From NCBI RefSeq assembly GCF_023159225.1, contig NC_063167.1, forward strand, positions 70,371,798-70,435,797: a stretch of 64,000 nt of DNA, in the 5' to 3' direction. Of this stretch, positions 55,561 through 64,000 are shown piece after piece. This stretch comes from Perognathus longimembris pacificus (lineage: Eukaryota; Chordata; Mammalia; Rodentia; Heteromyidae). How positions within the stretch are numbered: position 1 is the first letter of the stretch; each line of letters begins with the position of its first letter. The notes under the pieces were generated by a model. It saw nothing but the letters and a program-made list of their open reading frames with translations, was not told the DNA's origin and did not search any database. A program made the position numbers and the translations under genes.

Positions 55561-56274
55561 AGGACATTGGCAGATGTTCTTGGTGGTGGGCTCTGACGCT
55601 GGTGAGTCCTGTGCCGTGGTGCTGGGCGGGGCTGTGTATCTGGGAGTGCCTCATGGTGGGTTGTGTGATGAGGGGAAGCTGAGTACACCTCCAGAGCGGC
55701 CTGAGCTTCAAGGCTAGCCACCTCCCGGGAGCATGACTCCAGCCCTTCAGTGAGTGAAGGTTCCCCGGAATATAGCACTGAGGCTCTGAGCTCATCAAGG
55801 GTCGGAGCTTCCCCAACCCTGCTCACAAACTCATCACACAACACAGAAAGCCACAGCACTCAGCCCCTACGGCTCCATCTGCCTCCAAGCATGGATCACA
55901 TCCACCACACCACACACCCGCCCCGTCCCCCTCTACCCCATCTGGAGATCAGCATGGTCTGCTCCTTCTAGACTGTGAGCTCAGAGCACATTCTCACCTT
56001 CCCAACCCAGTGCCGGGCAGGAGAGGCGGTGCTCCCCTCCTCCCAAGGGGACCAGTGCTGGGCAGGAGAGGCTCTGCCCCCTTCTGAAGAGAGGAAGGGA
56101 TCCCAGGTCGAGCCTCTTCTGCCCTGCTTTAAGTGGGAGGCACCTGCATGCCACTCCTGTGTGCCTTCTATGATCCCCTGGAATGCCAATGCAGCCCTCC
56201 ACCCCAGAATATAGCAGGAACTAGAAGAGTGTGAGAAGGTTCTCTGGTGGGTACTACTGGCTACTGCATTTGTG
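55561..56274. other. No recognised gene
   Basis: Unique sequence. Two related units with aggagaggcggtgctcccc and aggagaggctctgcccc lie at 56,015-56,085. Confidence 0.45.
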
Positions 56275-56734
56275 GGTTATTTTGTGCTGGGACTGGAGCT
56301 TAAGCTCAGGGCCCTCCTTTTCTACTTGGCTTTTTCATTCTACCACTTGAGCCACACCTTCACTTCTGGCTTTTTTTGGTGGGGGGTGGTGGTGGTGGGT
56401 GGAAAAGCAGTCCTGGGGCTTGAACTCAGGGCCTGGGCACTGTCCCTGAGCTTCTTTTGGTCAGGGCTAACACTCTGCTAGCATTCTACCTCTTGAGCCA
56501 CAGCACCACTTCTGCCTTTTTCTGCTTATGTGGTGCTGAGGATCGAACCCAGGGCTTCATGCTAAGTGAGTACTCTACCACTAGGCCACAATCCCAGCCC
56601 CTTGCCTCTGGCTTTTTGCTGTTTAACTGGAGCTAGGAGTCTTTTGGATTTGTCTGCCAGGGGTATCTTCAAACTACGATGGTCCTGAGTGGCAGGGATT
56701 ACAGGCATGAGCCACCAGTGCCCAACTTCGAGTC
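56275..56734 (-). mobile_element. B1-dID-type SINE split by an IDL-Geo
   Basis: The dID half (56,275-56,374) and B1 half (56,605-56,734) flank the IDL-Geo at 56,405-56,602. Confidence 0.85.
56405..56602 (-). mobile_element. IDL-Geo SINE nested in a B1-dID
   Basis: An antisense dimer ending CCCAGCCCC, inserted in the same A-rich linker as the copy at 55,243. Flanks CTTCTGGCTTTTT (56,362-56,374) and CCTCTGGCTTTTT (near 56,604-56,617) are nearly equal. A GGTGGTGG tract at 56,375-56,400 lies between the flank and the element. Confidence 0.85.
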
Positions 56735-56992
56735 TTCATTATCAAACATCCTGAGTTCAGGCCCAGACGAGGAGCCCTCTGTCATGCCAAAGGCATGCAA
56801 AGAATCTGCAGCTATCTTCCACCCTAGGCACCTGGCCAGGGCAAGTCACCCTCCTGTGAGGCAGCAGGTCATGGCTACTTAATCTCTTTCTTGTAGCTGG
56901 AAGTGGAGTGCTGGGACCTGAAGGACTGATGTTGGCATGTTGACCGGCCAGCGGATCTGGGTAGGAAGGGAAGTAGCAGTTAGCTGCCTCAG

Positions 56993-56994
<2 letters not shown>

Positions 56995-57037
<43 letters not shown>
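56995..57037. repeat. (GT)n microsatellite
   Basis: About 21 GT units. Confidence 0.98.
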
Positions 57038-57039
<2 letters not shown>

Positions 57040-57177
57040 GAGAGAACCCGCCAAGTCCTCCCAGCTCCACCTTCCTCACCAAAACCACCTACCAGGATGC
57101 CTGGGGCAGCCTCTGCCACGACCACACCCCACCGCAGCCTTCGGGTGCTGGCTCCACAGTGCAGTATGCCTGTGCAT

Positions 57178-57227
57178 GTGGTGTGTGTGCGCGCATGCAC
57201 ACACACACACACACACACACACACACC
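57178..57227. repeat. GT-GCGCGC-CA alternating tract
   Basis: An unbroken alternating purine-pyrimidine run, gtgtgtgtgcgcgcatgcac then (AC)n. A strong Z-DNA candidate. Confidence 0.9.
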
Positions 57228-57651
57228 ACCTGCGGCAGGGAGCAGACATAGCCCAGCACCGCCAGATCTTCTTGGCTTTCAGAAGAAGCCAGAAACGTGG
57301 TCACACGATGCAATTTTCCCATTTTTAAACTCCCAGGCAGGCCAAGCACAACATGTCACCCAGCCAGACCCACCCTGCAGCCCCCGTGTGTGGCCTTCTG
57401 ACTCCAAACAGGGACGGCAGGAGAAAGCTGCCCTTCCCCGGCGTGGGTGGTCCCAGGAGACGGCACCCCAGGGTGCACGGGCTGACTCACCTCCGCTCAG
57501 AGGTCTCCCCTCCTCTCCTGTGTCCTGTGTCCACGGGAAAGAGAGTCGTGGGGAAACAGAAGGGAAAGCACACACCTCTGACTTCCAGCAAGTGGCCCAG
57601 ACCAGAGCTCGGGACATCATCATCTTGTTTCACTTGTGTGTGTATGTGTCA

Positions 57652-57832
57652 ATAGCCGGGCTTGAACTCAGGAACTTGTGCTTTTACTTAGCTTTTCTGC
57701 TCAAGGCTAGCACTCAAGCCACGGCTCCAGTTCTCAAGGCCTTTCCTGCCTGGGTTGGCTTTGACTCTTTATCCTCAGATCTCAGCCTCCTAAGTAGCTG
57801 GGATTACAGGTTCCAGCTTCCTGTGCTTAGCT
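57652..57832 (-). mobile_element. B1-dID-type SINE
   Basis: An antisense copy from agccgggcttgaactcagg to ctaagtagctgggattacagg. Confidence 0.85.
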
Positions 57833-57914
57833 AAAGGTGTAGCCCAGGCTATCCCCAGGCCTCCTCTTTCTCCTCAGGGATCACTGGCATGGGCCACTAT
57901 GACAGACACCTGTG

Positions 57915-58256
57915 TGTGTGGTACTAGGAACTCAGTACTGATTGCTAGGTGACACTCTACCACTTGAGTCATGCCCCCAGCCTCTTTTGTTTACTGATGA
58001 TTTTTGAGTCTCACTGCTTGTCCAGCTGGCTTGGCCTGCCCTTCCCCCACCCCCAACAGATTCCCTGGGTCAGCGGGGAAGAGAGAGACACACACCACTG
58101 CACCCAGCCCTGGGCTTCCTGGATAGCTGGGATGACAGGCATGAGCCACCACACCCAGCCCTGAGTGAGATGGAGTCTGGAACCAGTTCCCCTATCCCCC
58201 TAGCTGTGCCTCCTAGGGAGCTGGGATTACAGGCTGGAGCCACCACACCCAGTGGG
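57915..58256 (-). mobile_element. Cluster of old B1-like fragments
   Basis: One diverged copy starts gtggtactaggaactcagt. Two B1 ends follow, each finishing in ggatgacaggcatgagccacc (about 58,162) or gggattacaggctggagcc (about 58,250). Confidence 0.6.
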
Positions 58257-58987
58257 GCAGGAATGTTTTCACACTCTATTGAATGAACCAGTGCAAGAAT
58301 GAGCAAGCAGAGGCCTGCTCCCTCCCTCCCTTAGTCCTTGATCCCTGCCCTTCCTTGCCTGGGACCCCAGGAGCAGAGCCCTTGGCAGGGGGGCTGGGGG
58401 GTGAAGAGGGCATCACCACCATCTCTCCTGGGCCTCCTGGCACTGCCATTGCGTAGACTCCAGCCAGTACCCTGCTGTGGGTGGTGGGGAAGAAGATTCC
58501 AGAAAGCAGCATGCCTTAGCTACCAGGGAGAACATTTCCTCCCATTGTTCACCACGCCAGTGCCTGCAGTGTGGGGTGTCCATCCCTTATCCCTTCCTGT
58601 CCTTCCTGGTCCCCAGTGCTCTGTGCCTCTGCCCAGCTGCCCACCCTGTAGCCGGCTCCTCAGCCACCACGTTGCAGCCGCAGCCCAGCACCTCCCCAGA
58701 TGGTCTGTTGTCTGCTGATTTGGAAATCCCTCCTCCATGAACAGCCGGGTCCCAGCCGCACGTGCTTTCCTGGATGCTGGAGGGCTGAGCAGCAAGCACT
58801 CCTGGAACAGGGTGAGGTGGGAGATGGAGGTGGTGTCCAGTCAAATTCCTTCTCACCTCTCTGGGGAAACAGCAGCTGGACCAAGCACCTAGGCCTGGCC
58901 CGTTGACCGTCTCGCTTCTGCTTGGCTTGCAGAGGTCTGTGGGCATGTTCTCAATACTATTTTTTCATTTAAAGTTCTTATTATAAA
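58257..58987. other. No recognised gene
   Basis: Unique GC-rich sequence; no domain. Confidence 0.45.
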
Positions 58988-59169
58988 GCTGGGCACTGCT
59001 GACTCACATTTGCAATCCCAGCAACTCAGGAGGCTGAGGCTTGAGGATTGAGATTTGAGGCAGAGCTGGGCAGACTAGTCCATGAGAATTTGATCTCCAG
59101 TTAACCTGGAAAAAGCTGGAAGTGGAGAAAGGGATGAGGCCTTGAGTCCAAGCCCCACTACTGGTGCAT

Positions 59170-59170
<1 letters not shown>
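58988..59170 (+). mobile_element. B1-dID-type SINE
   Basis: A sense copy from gctgggcactgctgactcac to gagtccaagccccactactgg. (CA)n follows at 59,171-59,219. Confidence 0.88.

Positions 59171-59219
<49 letters not shown>
59171..59219. repeat. (CA)n microsatellite at a SINE tail
   Basis: Twenty-four CA units after the SINE end ctactggtgcatg. Confidence 0.98.
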
Positions 59220-59222
<3 letters not shown>

Positions 59223-59474
59223 AAGAATTAAAAAACATACAAAAGTAAAATGAATAGCCTACTAAGTGCCATCCCATTTCATATGTCATGTGAACACCCA
59301 TGTGTGCCCACACAAATGTGAATGCCCATGTGTGCACCCACACACACTTATTTGAGAAACTATCACTGTCCATAATGATTCTTCATCAGAAAAAGGAGTG
59401 GGCTAGAGACTTAATAATCTCACAATATGCCCCACATGTTGGTTTGTTTATTTGCTTGAAATTAGGTTTCCTTA

Positions 59475-60619
59475 CCAACAGCCCCCTCAACAAGTGGGCT
59501 AAAGACCTAAAAAGAGACTTCTCTGAAGAGGAAATGAGAATGGCCAAGAGACACACGAAGAAGTGCTCAAAATCTCTGGCCATAAAAGAAATGCAAATCA
59601 AAACAACATTGAGATTCCATCTCACCCCAGTAAGAATGTCCATTATCAGGAAAACTAATAATAACAAATGCTGGAGGGGACGTGGCCAGAAGGGAACCCT
59701 ACTACATTGTTGGTGGGAATGTAAACTTGTTCAGCCACTCTGGGAAACAGTCTGGAGGTTCCTCAGAAGGTTAAACATAGCGCTCCCCTATGACCCAGCA
59801 GCCCCACTTTTGGGCACCTCCCCAAAAGATTACAAGCAAGACCACACTAAGCCACCAGCACAACAATGTTCATCAGAGCACAATTTGCCATTGCTAAAAT
59901 ATAGAACCAACCCAGATGCCCCTCAGTAGATGAGTAGATTAGGAAAATGTGGTACATATACACAATGGAATTCTATGCCTCTATCAAAAAGAATGACATT
60001 GCCCCATTCATTAGGAAATGGAAGGACTTGGAAAATTTATACTAAGTGAAGTGAGCCAGACCTGAAGAAACATGGACTGTATGGTTTCCCTCATAGGGAA
60101 TAATTGGTACATGTTTGGGCTAGTCATAGCAGAAGATGACAATAGCTATGCCTCTATGAACACATAAGAAGATGCTAAATGAAATGAACTCCATGTTATG
60201 GAAACAAGTGTTATATCATTTTTTTAAAAATTATTTTCACCATGCCATGTGAAACCATACTTTTTTTCTTCTCGTATTCCCTTCCTGTGGTTTTACCCCC
60301 ACTATCAGTGTATCTCATCTTAGTACCCTGGATACTGTATATACATGTATTAGAACTAGGGAAGGGAAAGGGACTACCAAAATCGAGAGACAAAGAAGAA
60401 AAAGACCAACTATTCCAAAAGCAATACACACAAAAACCATTTGGTGTAAACAACTGTACAACTCATGGCGGGGGAGGGAAAGAAGAAGGGGGAGACGGGG
60501 GAAAATGAGAGAGGCGGTAACAAGTTCAACAAGAAATGTACTCACTGCCTTACATATGAAACCGTAACCCCTCTGTACTTCACTTTGACAATAAAGGGAA
60601 AAATGTTTTTAAAAAAAAA
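59475..60619 (+). mobile_element. 5'-truncated LINE-1: ORF2 C-terminus and 3' UTR
   Basis: The element begins within the last part of ORF2. Recognisable L1 landmarks are an [13 protein letters not shown] segment, EMQIKTT with [26 protein letters not shown] and LPYDPA. A stop at 59,927-59,929 and a frameshift break the frame before the true end of ORF2. The 3' UTR includes a G-rich polypurine tract (60,468-60,520), an AATAAA at about 60,591 and an A tail. Flanking copies GAAATTAGGTTTCCTTA (59,458-59,474) and GAAATTAGGTTTTCTTA (60,620-60,636) differ at one base. It cannot move on its own. Confidence 0.9.
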
Positions 60620-60636
60620 GAAATTAGGTTTTCTTA

Positions 60637-60723
60637 TACAGCTCAGGCTGGCCTCTAACTCACCATCCTCCTTCCTTGGCCTCCTGAGAGCTAGATTCCA
60701 GGCATGCACTACTATATCTGGCC
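60637..60723 (-). mobile_element. B1-like fragment
   Basis: cagctcaggctggcctctaac...ggcctcctgagagctag...ccaggcatgcac, directly after the L1 target duplication. Confidence 0.6.
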
Positions 60724-61432
60724 AAGTCCTACTTCTTACGAAAGTTCTCCTTCCTCAACATCACTACACTGGGTACCAAGGCTCCAGGCCATGAAGCTTT
60801 GGGGGACACATCATGTCTGAACCCCTGCACTCCTCAGGCGTACTAGAAAAGTAATGGCAGAATTTTGGAAGCCAAGAATTGTGTCTTGGTGACTGAGAGC
60901 TCATTTTTCCCATTTATCAAGTGGTGCCACAAACTTCGGTGACAAAACGGGTCTGCGCAAACTCTTCTGTTGCACCCCCTTACCTGCTTGGCCACCATCC
61001 AGCTGTTGAGGCACCAAAGGGTTCACAGATGCTGGCCCAGACACATCTAAAGAAACATCTGGAAATCTTGGGATCATACTCTTGGTGCTAACATATCCCC
61101 GAGGGAAGATGGGAGCTTCAAAAAAAGGAAGAAAAATCTAACTCTCTGTGGCGGGTGTGAAGGCTGTGAGCTGCTGATGTTGTTCTGGCTTAATTAAAAC
61201 TCCCAGAGAACAACACGGAAACTGACCTAAAATTCAAACGGGAACAAGTCTGCGGTATCACTGGCTTTGAATGGCATGACGCTCTTGCTCGGCTTGACAC
61301 TCAGTTCCTTTTCCAGAGAAGCCACAGTGCCCAGGCCTCCTCCTCACCCCCTTCTCTAGCTGAGGAGTCTGGTGCCAGAGGTCAGAGCTGCACCGCCAAG
61401 CAAGGGCCCAGGCTTTAGGACCTCACAGCAGG

Positions 61433-61434
<2 letters not shown>
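60724..61434. other. No recognised gene
   Basis: Unique sequence, nothing recognised. Confidence 0.45.

Positions 61435-61474
<40 letters not shown>
61435..61474. repeat. (AC)n microsatellite
   Basis: Twenty AC units. Confidence 0.98.
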
Positions 61475-61477
<3 letters not shown>

Positions 61478-62285
61478 GGCCAAGGAGATGCAAGCAAAAG
61501 TCAGGGCTCTGTCCGTGGCTCAAATCAGAGGCAGGAGGGGCTGAAGGGCTGAGCGGGAAGGTGGAGGGAGGGTGGCATCTTCTGTGAGGGGCGTGGGCAC
61601 GTGGTGAGGATGGAGAGTGGGCAGGAGGTGGTCAGGGTGAGCCCCCGTGCTCTGGTGAGGATCACACCTACAGGCTGCCCAGGACAGGCAGAGGGCTGAA
61701 GAGGAAGAGCCAGGGCTGGAGAGCTGCAGGCCGGGGAGGGCGAAGACCTGGGCCACCGCTCTGCCTTTCCCTGGGTTCCTCCCCGACCCTCAGCCTTTCC
61801 AGAACCCACGTGGAGTCATGGAGGCCCCTCCACCCAGCTCCTGGCCAATAAGGACCTTCCTCACTGCCTCCAAGAAGGCCTGACCTGGGTCTGATTCTGG
61901 GGTGCAGCCGGCTGGGCCTCCCCAAGTCCCTGAGCAGGCAGCAGCAATGGCGGATTCCAATGCACATGCCGCCATCTAGCGTTTGGCCATCCACCTGCAC
62001 TCAGCCAACTTGCCAGGCCTGTGCGCACCAGCTCCCCTTCGGGGAAGGTGGGGCCCAGGCCCTGAGGGTCTCATCCACCTTGGGGTGAAATCCAAACAGG
62101 TGTTTTCCTGGCCAGCATCTCAAGTGTCTTCCTGCTTCCTCCTTTCTGTGCATTCGTTGTACAAGAGAGCTTCATTGTGAAATTTACACATGTGTGTAAT
62201 GAACCCTGATCAGAGTCACTCCCTCTATTCAATTCCTTAGCTTTCTTTTCCCTCCCTCTCCCCTCCTCCCTCTCTCTGTCTTTCT
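61475..62285. other. No recognised gene
   Basis: Unique GC-rich sequence apart from the CTCF/YY1-like motif at 61,966; a CT-rich run lies at 62,245-62,282. Confidence 0.45.
61966..61983 (-). promoter_or_regulatory. CTCF- or YY1-like motif
   Basis: The minus strand reads ACGCTAGATGGCGGCA. The AGATGGCGGC core suits both the CTCF AGATGGC variant and YY1 (AAGATGGCGGC). Weaker than the site at 40,294. Confidence 0.3.
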
Positions 62286-62492
62286 TGTGCCAGTAGAGCC
62301 TCATGTCCTCCCTTAGCTCTTTCTCTGGAGGCCGATGTCTATCACTTGACCCTGAGCTCGACTTCTGTCTTTTTGGTGTTTGATTGGAGATAAGAGTCTC
62401 TCAGGTTTATCTTGCCCATCTGGCTTCAAACTGTGAAGATCCTCAGATCTTAGCCTGTTGGGTAGCAATGGTGACAGGCTGAGCCACCATCA
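62286..62492 (-). mobile_element. B1-dID-type SINE
   Basis: A diverged antisense copy from cttgtgccagtagagcctc to ggtgacaggctgagccacc. Confidence 0.78.
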
Positions 62493-62504
62493 CGTAGCCT
62501 TCAC

Positions 62505-62797
62505 CACTTTCTATTATCCTTCTGTCCTGGTGCCCCATGCATTTTCATATGTGACTGTGAAGTGCTTTAATATGTTCACCCCTCCTTCCAACCCCAAACA
62601 CCCCACACCCATCTCACACTCCCGGAATTCACACTCCACACCCATCTCACATTTCCAGAATCCATTTTATTTTCCTCAGGACTAAATTCCACCCATGAGT
62701 GAGAACGTGTAATGTTTGCTTGTTTCGTTTAACATCAGGATGCTTTCTAGTCCATCCTGAGGGTGGCATTCTTTTCTTCTCTCTCTCTCTCACTCAC

Positions 62798-62840
<43 letters not shown>

Positions 62841-63235
62841 AGTGTGCCACATGCTGGTGAGCACCCAGGCTGGTCCCGGAGTGCAGGTGCTGCCCGTAGT
62901 GCAGGCACACTGTCCCATGCCTATGCATTTTCCTTTGGATGTGTGAACAGGTGTGAGCCAGGAGGGCTGTGGGCAGTTCTTGTCTTTGTTTGACTTCCAG
63001 ACTGACTTTCACAGTGGCTGCAGCCTTCTGGCCCCTCATCCTTGCCAGTGTTGCTCATTACTTCTTTGCTTGCTGACAGCCATTCTGACCTGGGTGAGAT
63101 GGAATCTTGGTGTCATTTTGATTTGCCTTTTCTTTAGGGTGTTGGACACTTCTTGGTGTATTTATTGGCCATCTGTAGTTCTCCTTTTGTGAACTATCTG
63201 TCTCATTCATTTGCCCACTTATTAATTTGATCTAC
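62505..63235 (-). mobile_element. Old LINE-1 ORF2 fragment, antisense
   Basis: Read on the minus strand, this gives L1 ORF2 segments. The plus-strand hallmarks are the cattctgacctgggtgagatgg...ttttgatttgcc block at 63,083-63,130, ttattggccatctgtagttctcc at 63,160-63,184 and the gagaacgtgtaatgtttg block near 62,702. A GT microsatellite and AT-poor sequence interrupt it. It is diverged and non-coding. Confidence 0.75.
62801..62839. repeat. (GT)n microsatellite
   Basis: Nineteen GT units, inside the old antisense L1. Confidence 0.98.
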
Positions 63236-63865
63236 CCTGCCTTCAAGGTGCTTTAGAGCAGTCTTGGGACTCTGAGGGAAAGGGAAACAAAGGCAAGGGC
63301 TGGGGTGGGGGTGGGGCACAGTAACATGTGCTGGTCATCCAGAACGGCCAGTGGGCTGGCTGGTCACTACTGTAGGCTTTATGGGTACTGACGAGGCCGC
63401 TGGTGCTTAGCAGGGGCTTTCTTCTGTCTCCAGTTCACCAGTCAGCCCTGCTGCTCTCGGAAGTGATGTCATTGTTGGGGGAGAAGACCAAGAGACTAGA
63501 AGGAAGGACAAGAGCAGGATACACAGAAATGAGAAGGAATTGGGTAGGCAGGTGACTAGACCTCCTTCATGACCGCCTTAGCAGCCAGGTCCACGGATCA
63601 GTTGTGTCTCCCTGTGGAAACCTTCCTTCCCTGGAGCAGAGCCCCTGCCCCCAGGGGAGTGAGCCAGGACCACACAGAACAAGGGCGTCACCAGAGGTGC
63701 TAATGGGGTCACCACGTTGTCTCTGCACCTTGCATCTGAAACTGGGGATCTGTCCACACCATGCACTGAATGCTGGAGAAATGGAACCCCTAAATATATT
63801 TCATTCAAAGAAAGCTGAGGTTCAAAATCATGAGACAAGAGTGAGAAGTGCCCTAGTGAAAGCAA
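63236..63865. other. No recognised gene
   Basis: Unique sequence; frames on both strands lack a known domain. Confidence 0.45.
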
Positions 63866-63961
63866 GCCTGGTGTGGCACGCACAGCTATAACCCCAGCAG
63901 CTTGGGAGGCGGAGGGAGAACTGAGCACCAAGACCAGCCTGCACAAAAAAAAAAAAAAAAG
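63866..63961 (+). mobile_element. B1-like SINE with an A tail
   Basis: gcctggtgtggcacgcacagctataaccccagcagcttggg then agaccagcctgcac and A16. A single short monomer. Confidence 0.6.
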
Positions 63962-64000
63962 CTCAAGACCTTGAAAGACAAATTAAAAGCACAAGGAGGC

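Noticed and set aside
56995..57834. Plus-strand frame of 279 codons
   Set aside because: It begins in a GT microsatellite (Cys-Val repeats), crosses a CA repeat and ends in an antisense SINE.
59300..59929. A 209-codon gene encoding a reverse-transcriptase-like protein
   Set aside because: The first part is flanking DNA and the rest is the truncated C-terminus of LINE-1 ORF2 with a premature stop; not a host gene.

Overview
The window is mammalian genomic DNA, and the repeats point to a rodent of the superfamily Geomyoidea (kangaroo rats, pocket mice, pocket gophers). The main evidence is ten or more copies of a dimeric SINE. Its left half is tRNA-Ala/ID-like, with pol III A and B boxes, and its right half is the Geo monomer. 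From established knowledge, this IDL-Geo arrangement is restricted to Geomyoidea. A second, older and more numerous SINE has a B1/7SL-like left half and an ID-derived right half (B1-dID type). There is no sign of bacterial, plasmid or phage organisation.

Layout. Positions 1-51,000 are gene-poor. I recognise no protein-coding exon there, only layers of SINEs, LINE-1 fragments (7.4-8.4 kb, 9.2-9.65 kb, and 3' tails near 14.5, 20.05 and 21.05 kb), MIR/L2 fossils, LTRs, microsatellites and many independent minisatellites. A solo LTR lies at 21,969-22,807 inside a GAT/GGT microsatellite and itself carries a SINE. A MaLR-like LTR lies at 30,415-31,142. A strong CTCF-type motif lies at 40,294-40,313.

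The one recognisable gene is at 51,164-53,162: the terminal exon of a C2H2 zinc-finger gene. A young IDL-Geo SINE (52,039-52,257) with a perfect 13-bp target duplication interrupts it. The interruption is exactly 232 bp, so the two flanking reading frames were one frame before the insertion. Downstream is an array of ten fingers at exactly 84-bp spacing. Eight consecutive fingers lack the conserved core leucine of the recognition helix: six have Arg, one His and one Cys. Further decayed fingers follow to about 53,650, then a solo LTR in antisense (53,914-54,456) with 6-bp duplications.

Positions 54,500-64,000 return to repeat-dominated sequence: nested SINEs, several CA/GT microsatellites, a 5'-truncated LINE-1 (59,475-60,619) with a 17-bp target duplication, and an older antisense LINE-1 (62.5-63.2 kb).

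No set of genes here works together as a pathway. The most notable biology is the unusual zinc-finger array and its disruption by a SINE. Long open frames elsewhere are by-products of low-complexity or tandem repeats. Repeat-family names are by recognition only, with no database search, and stretches where I see nothing are stated as such.
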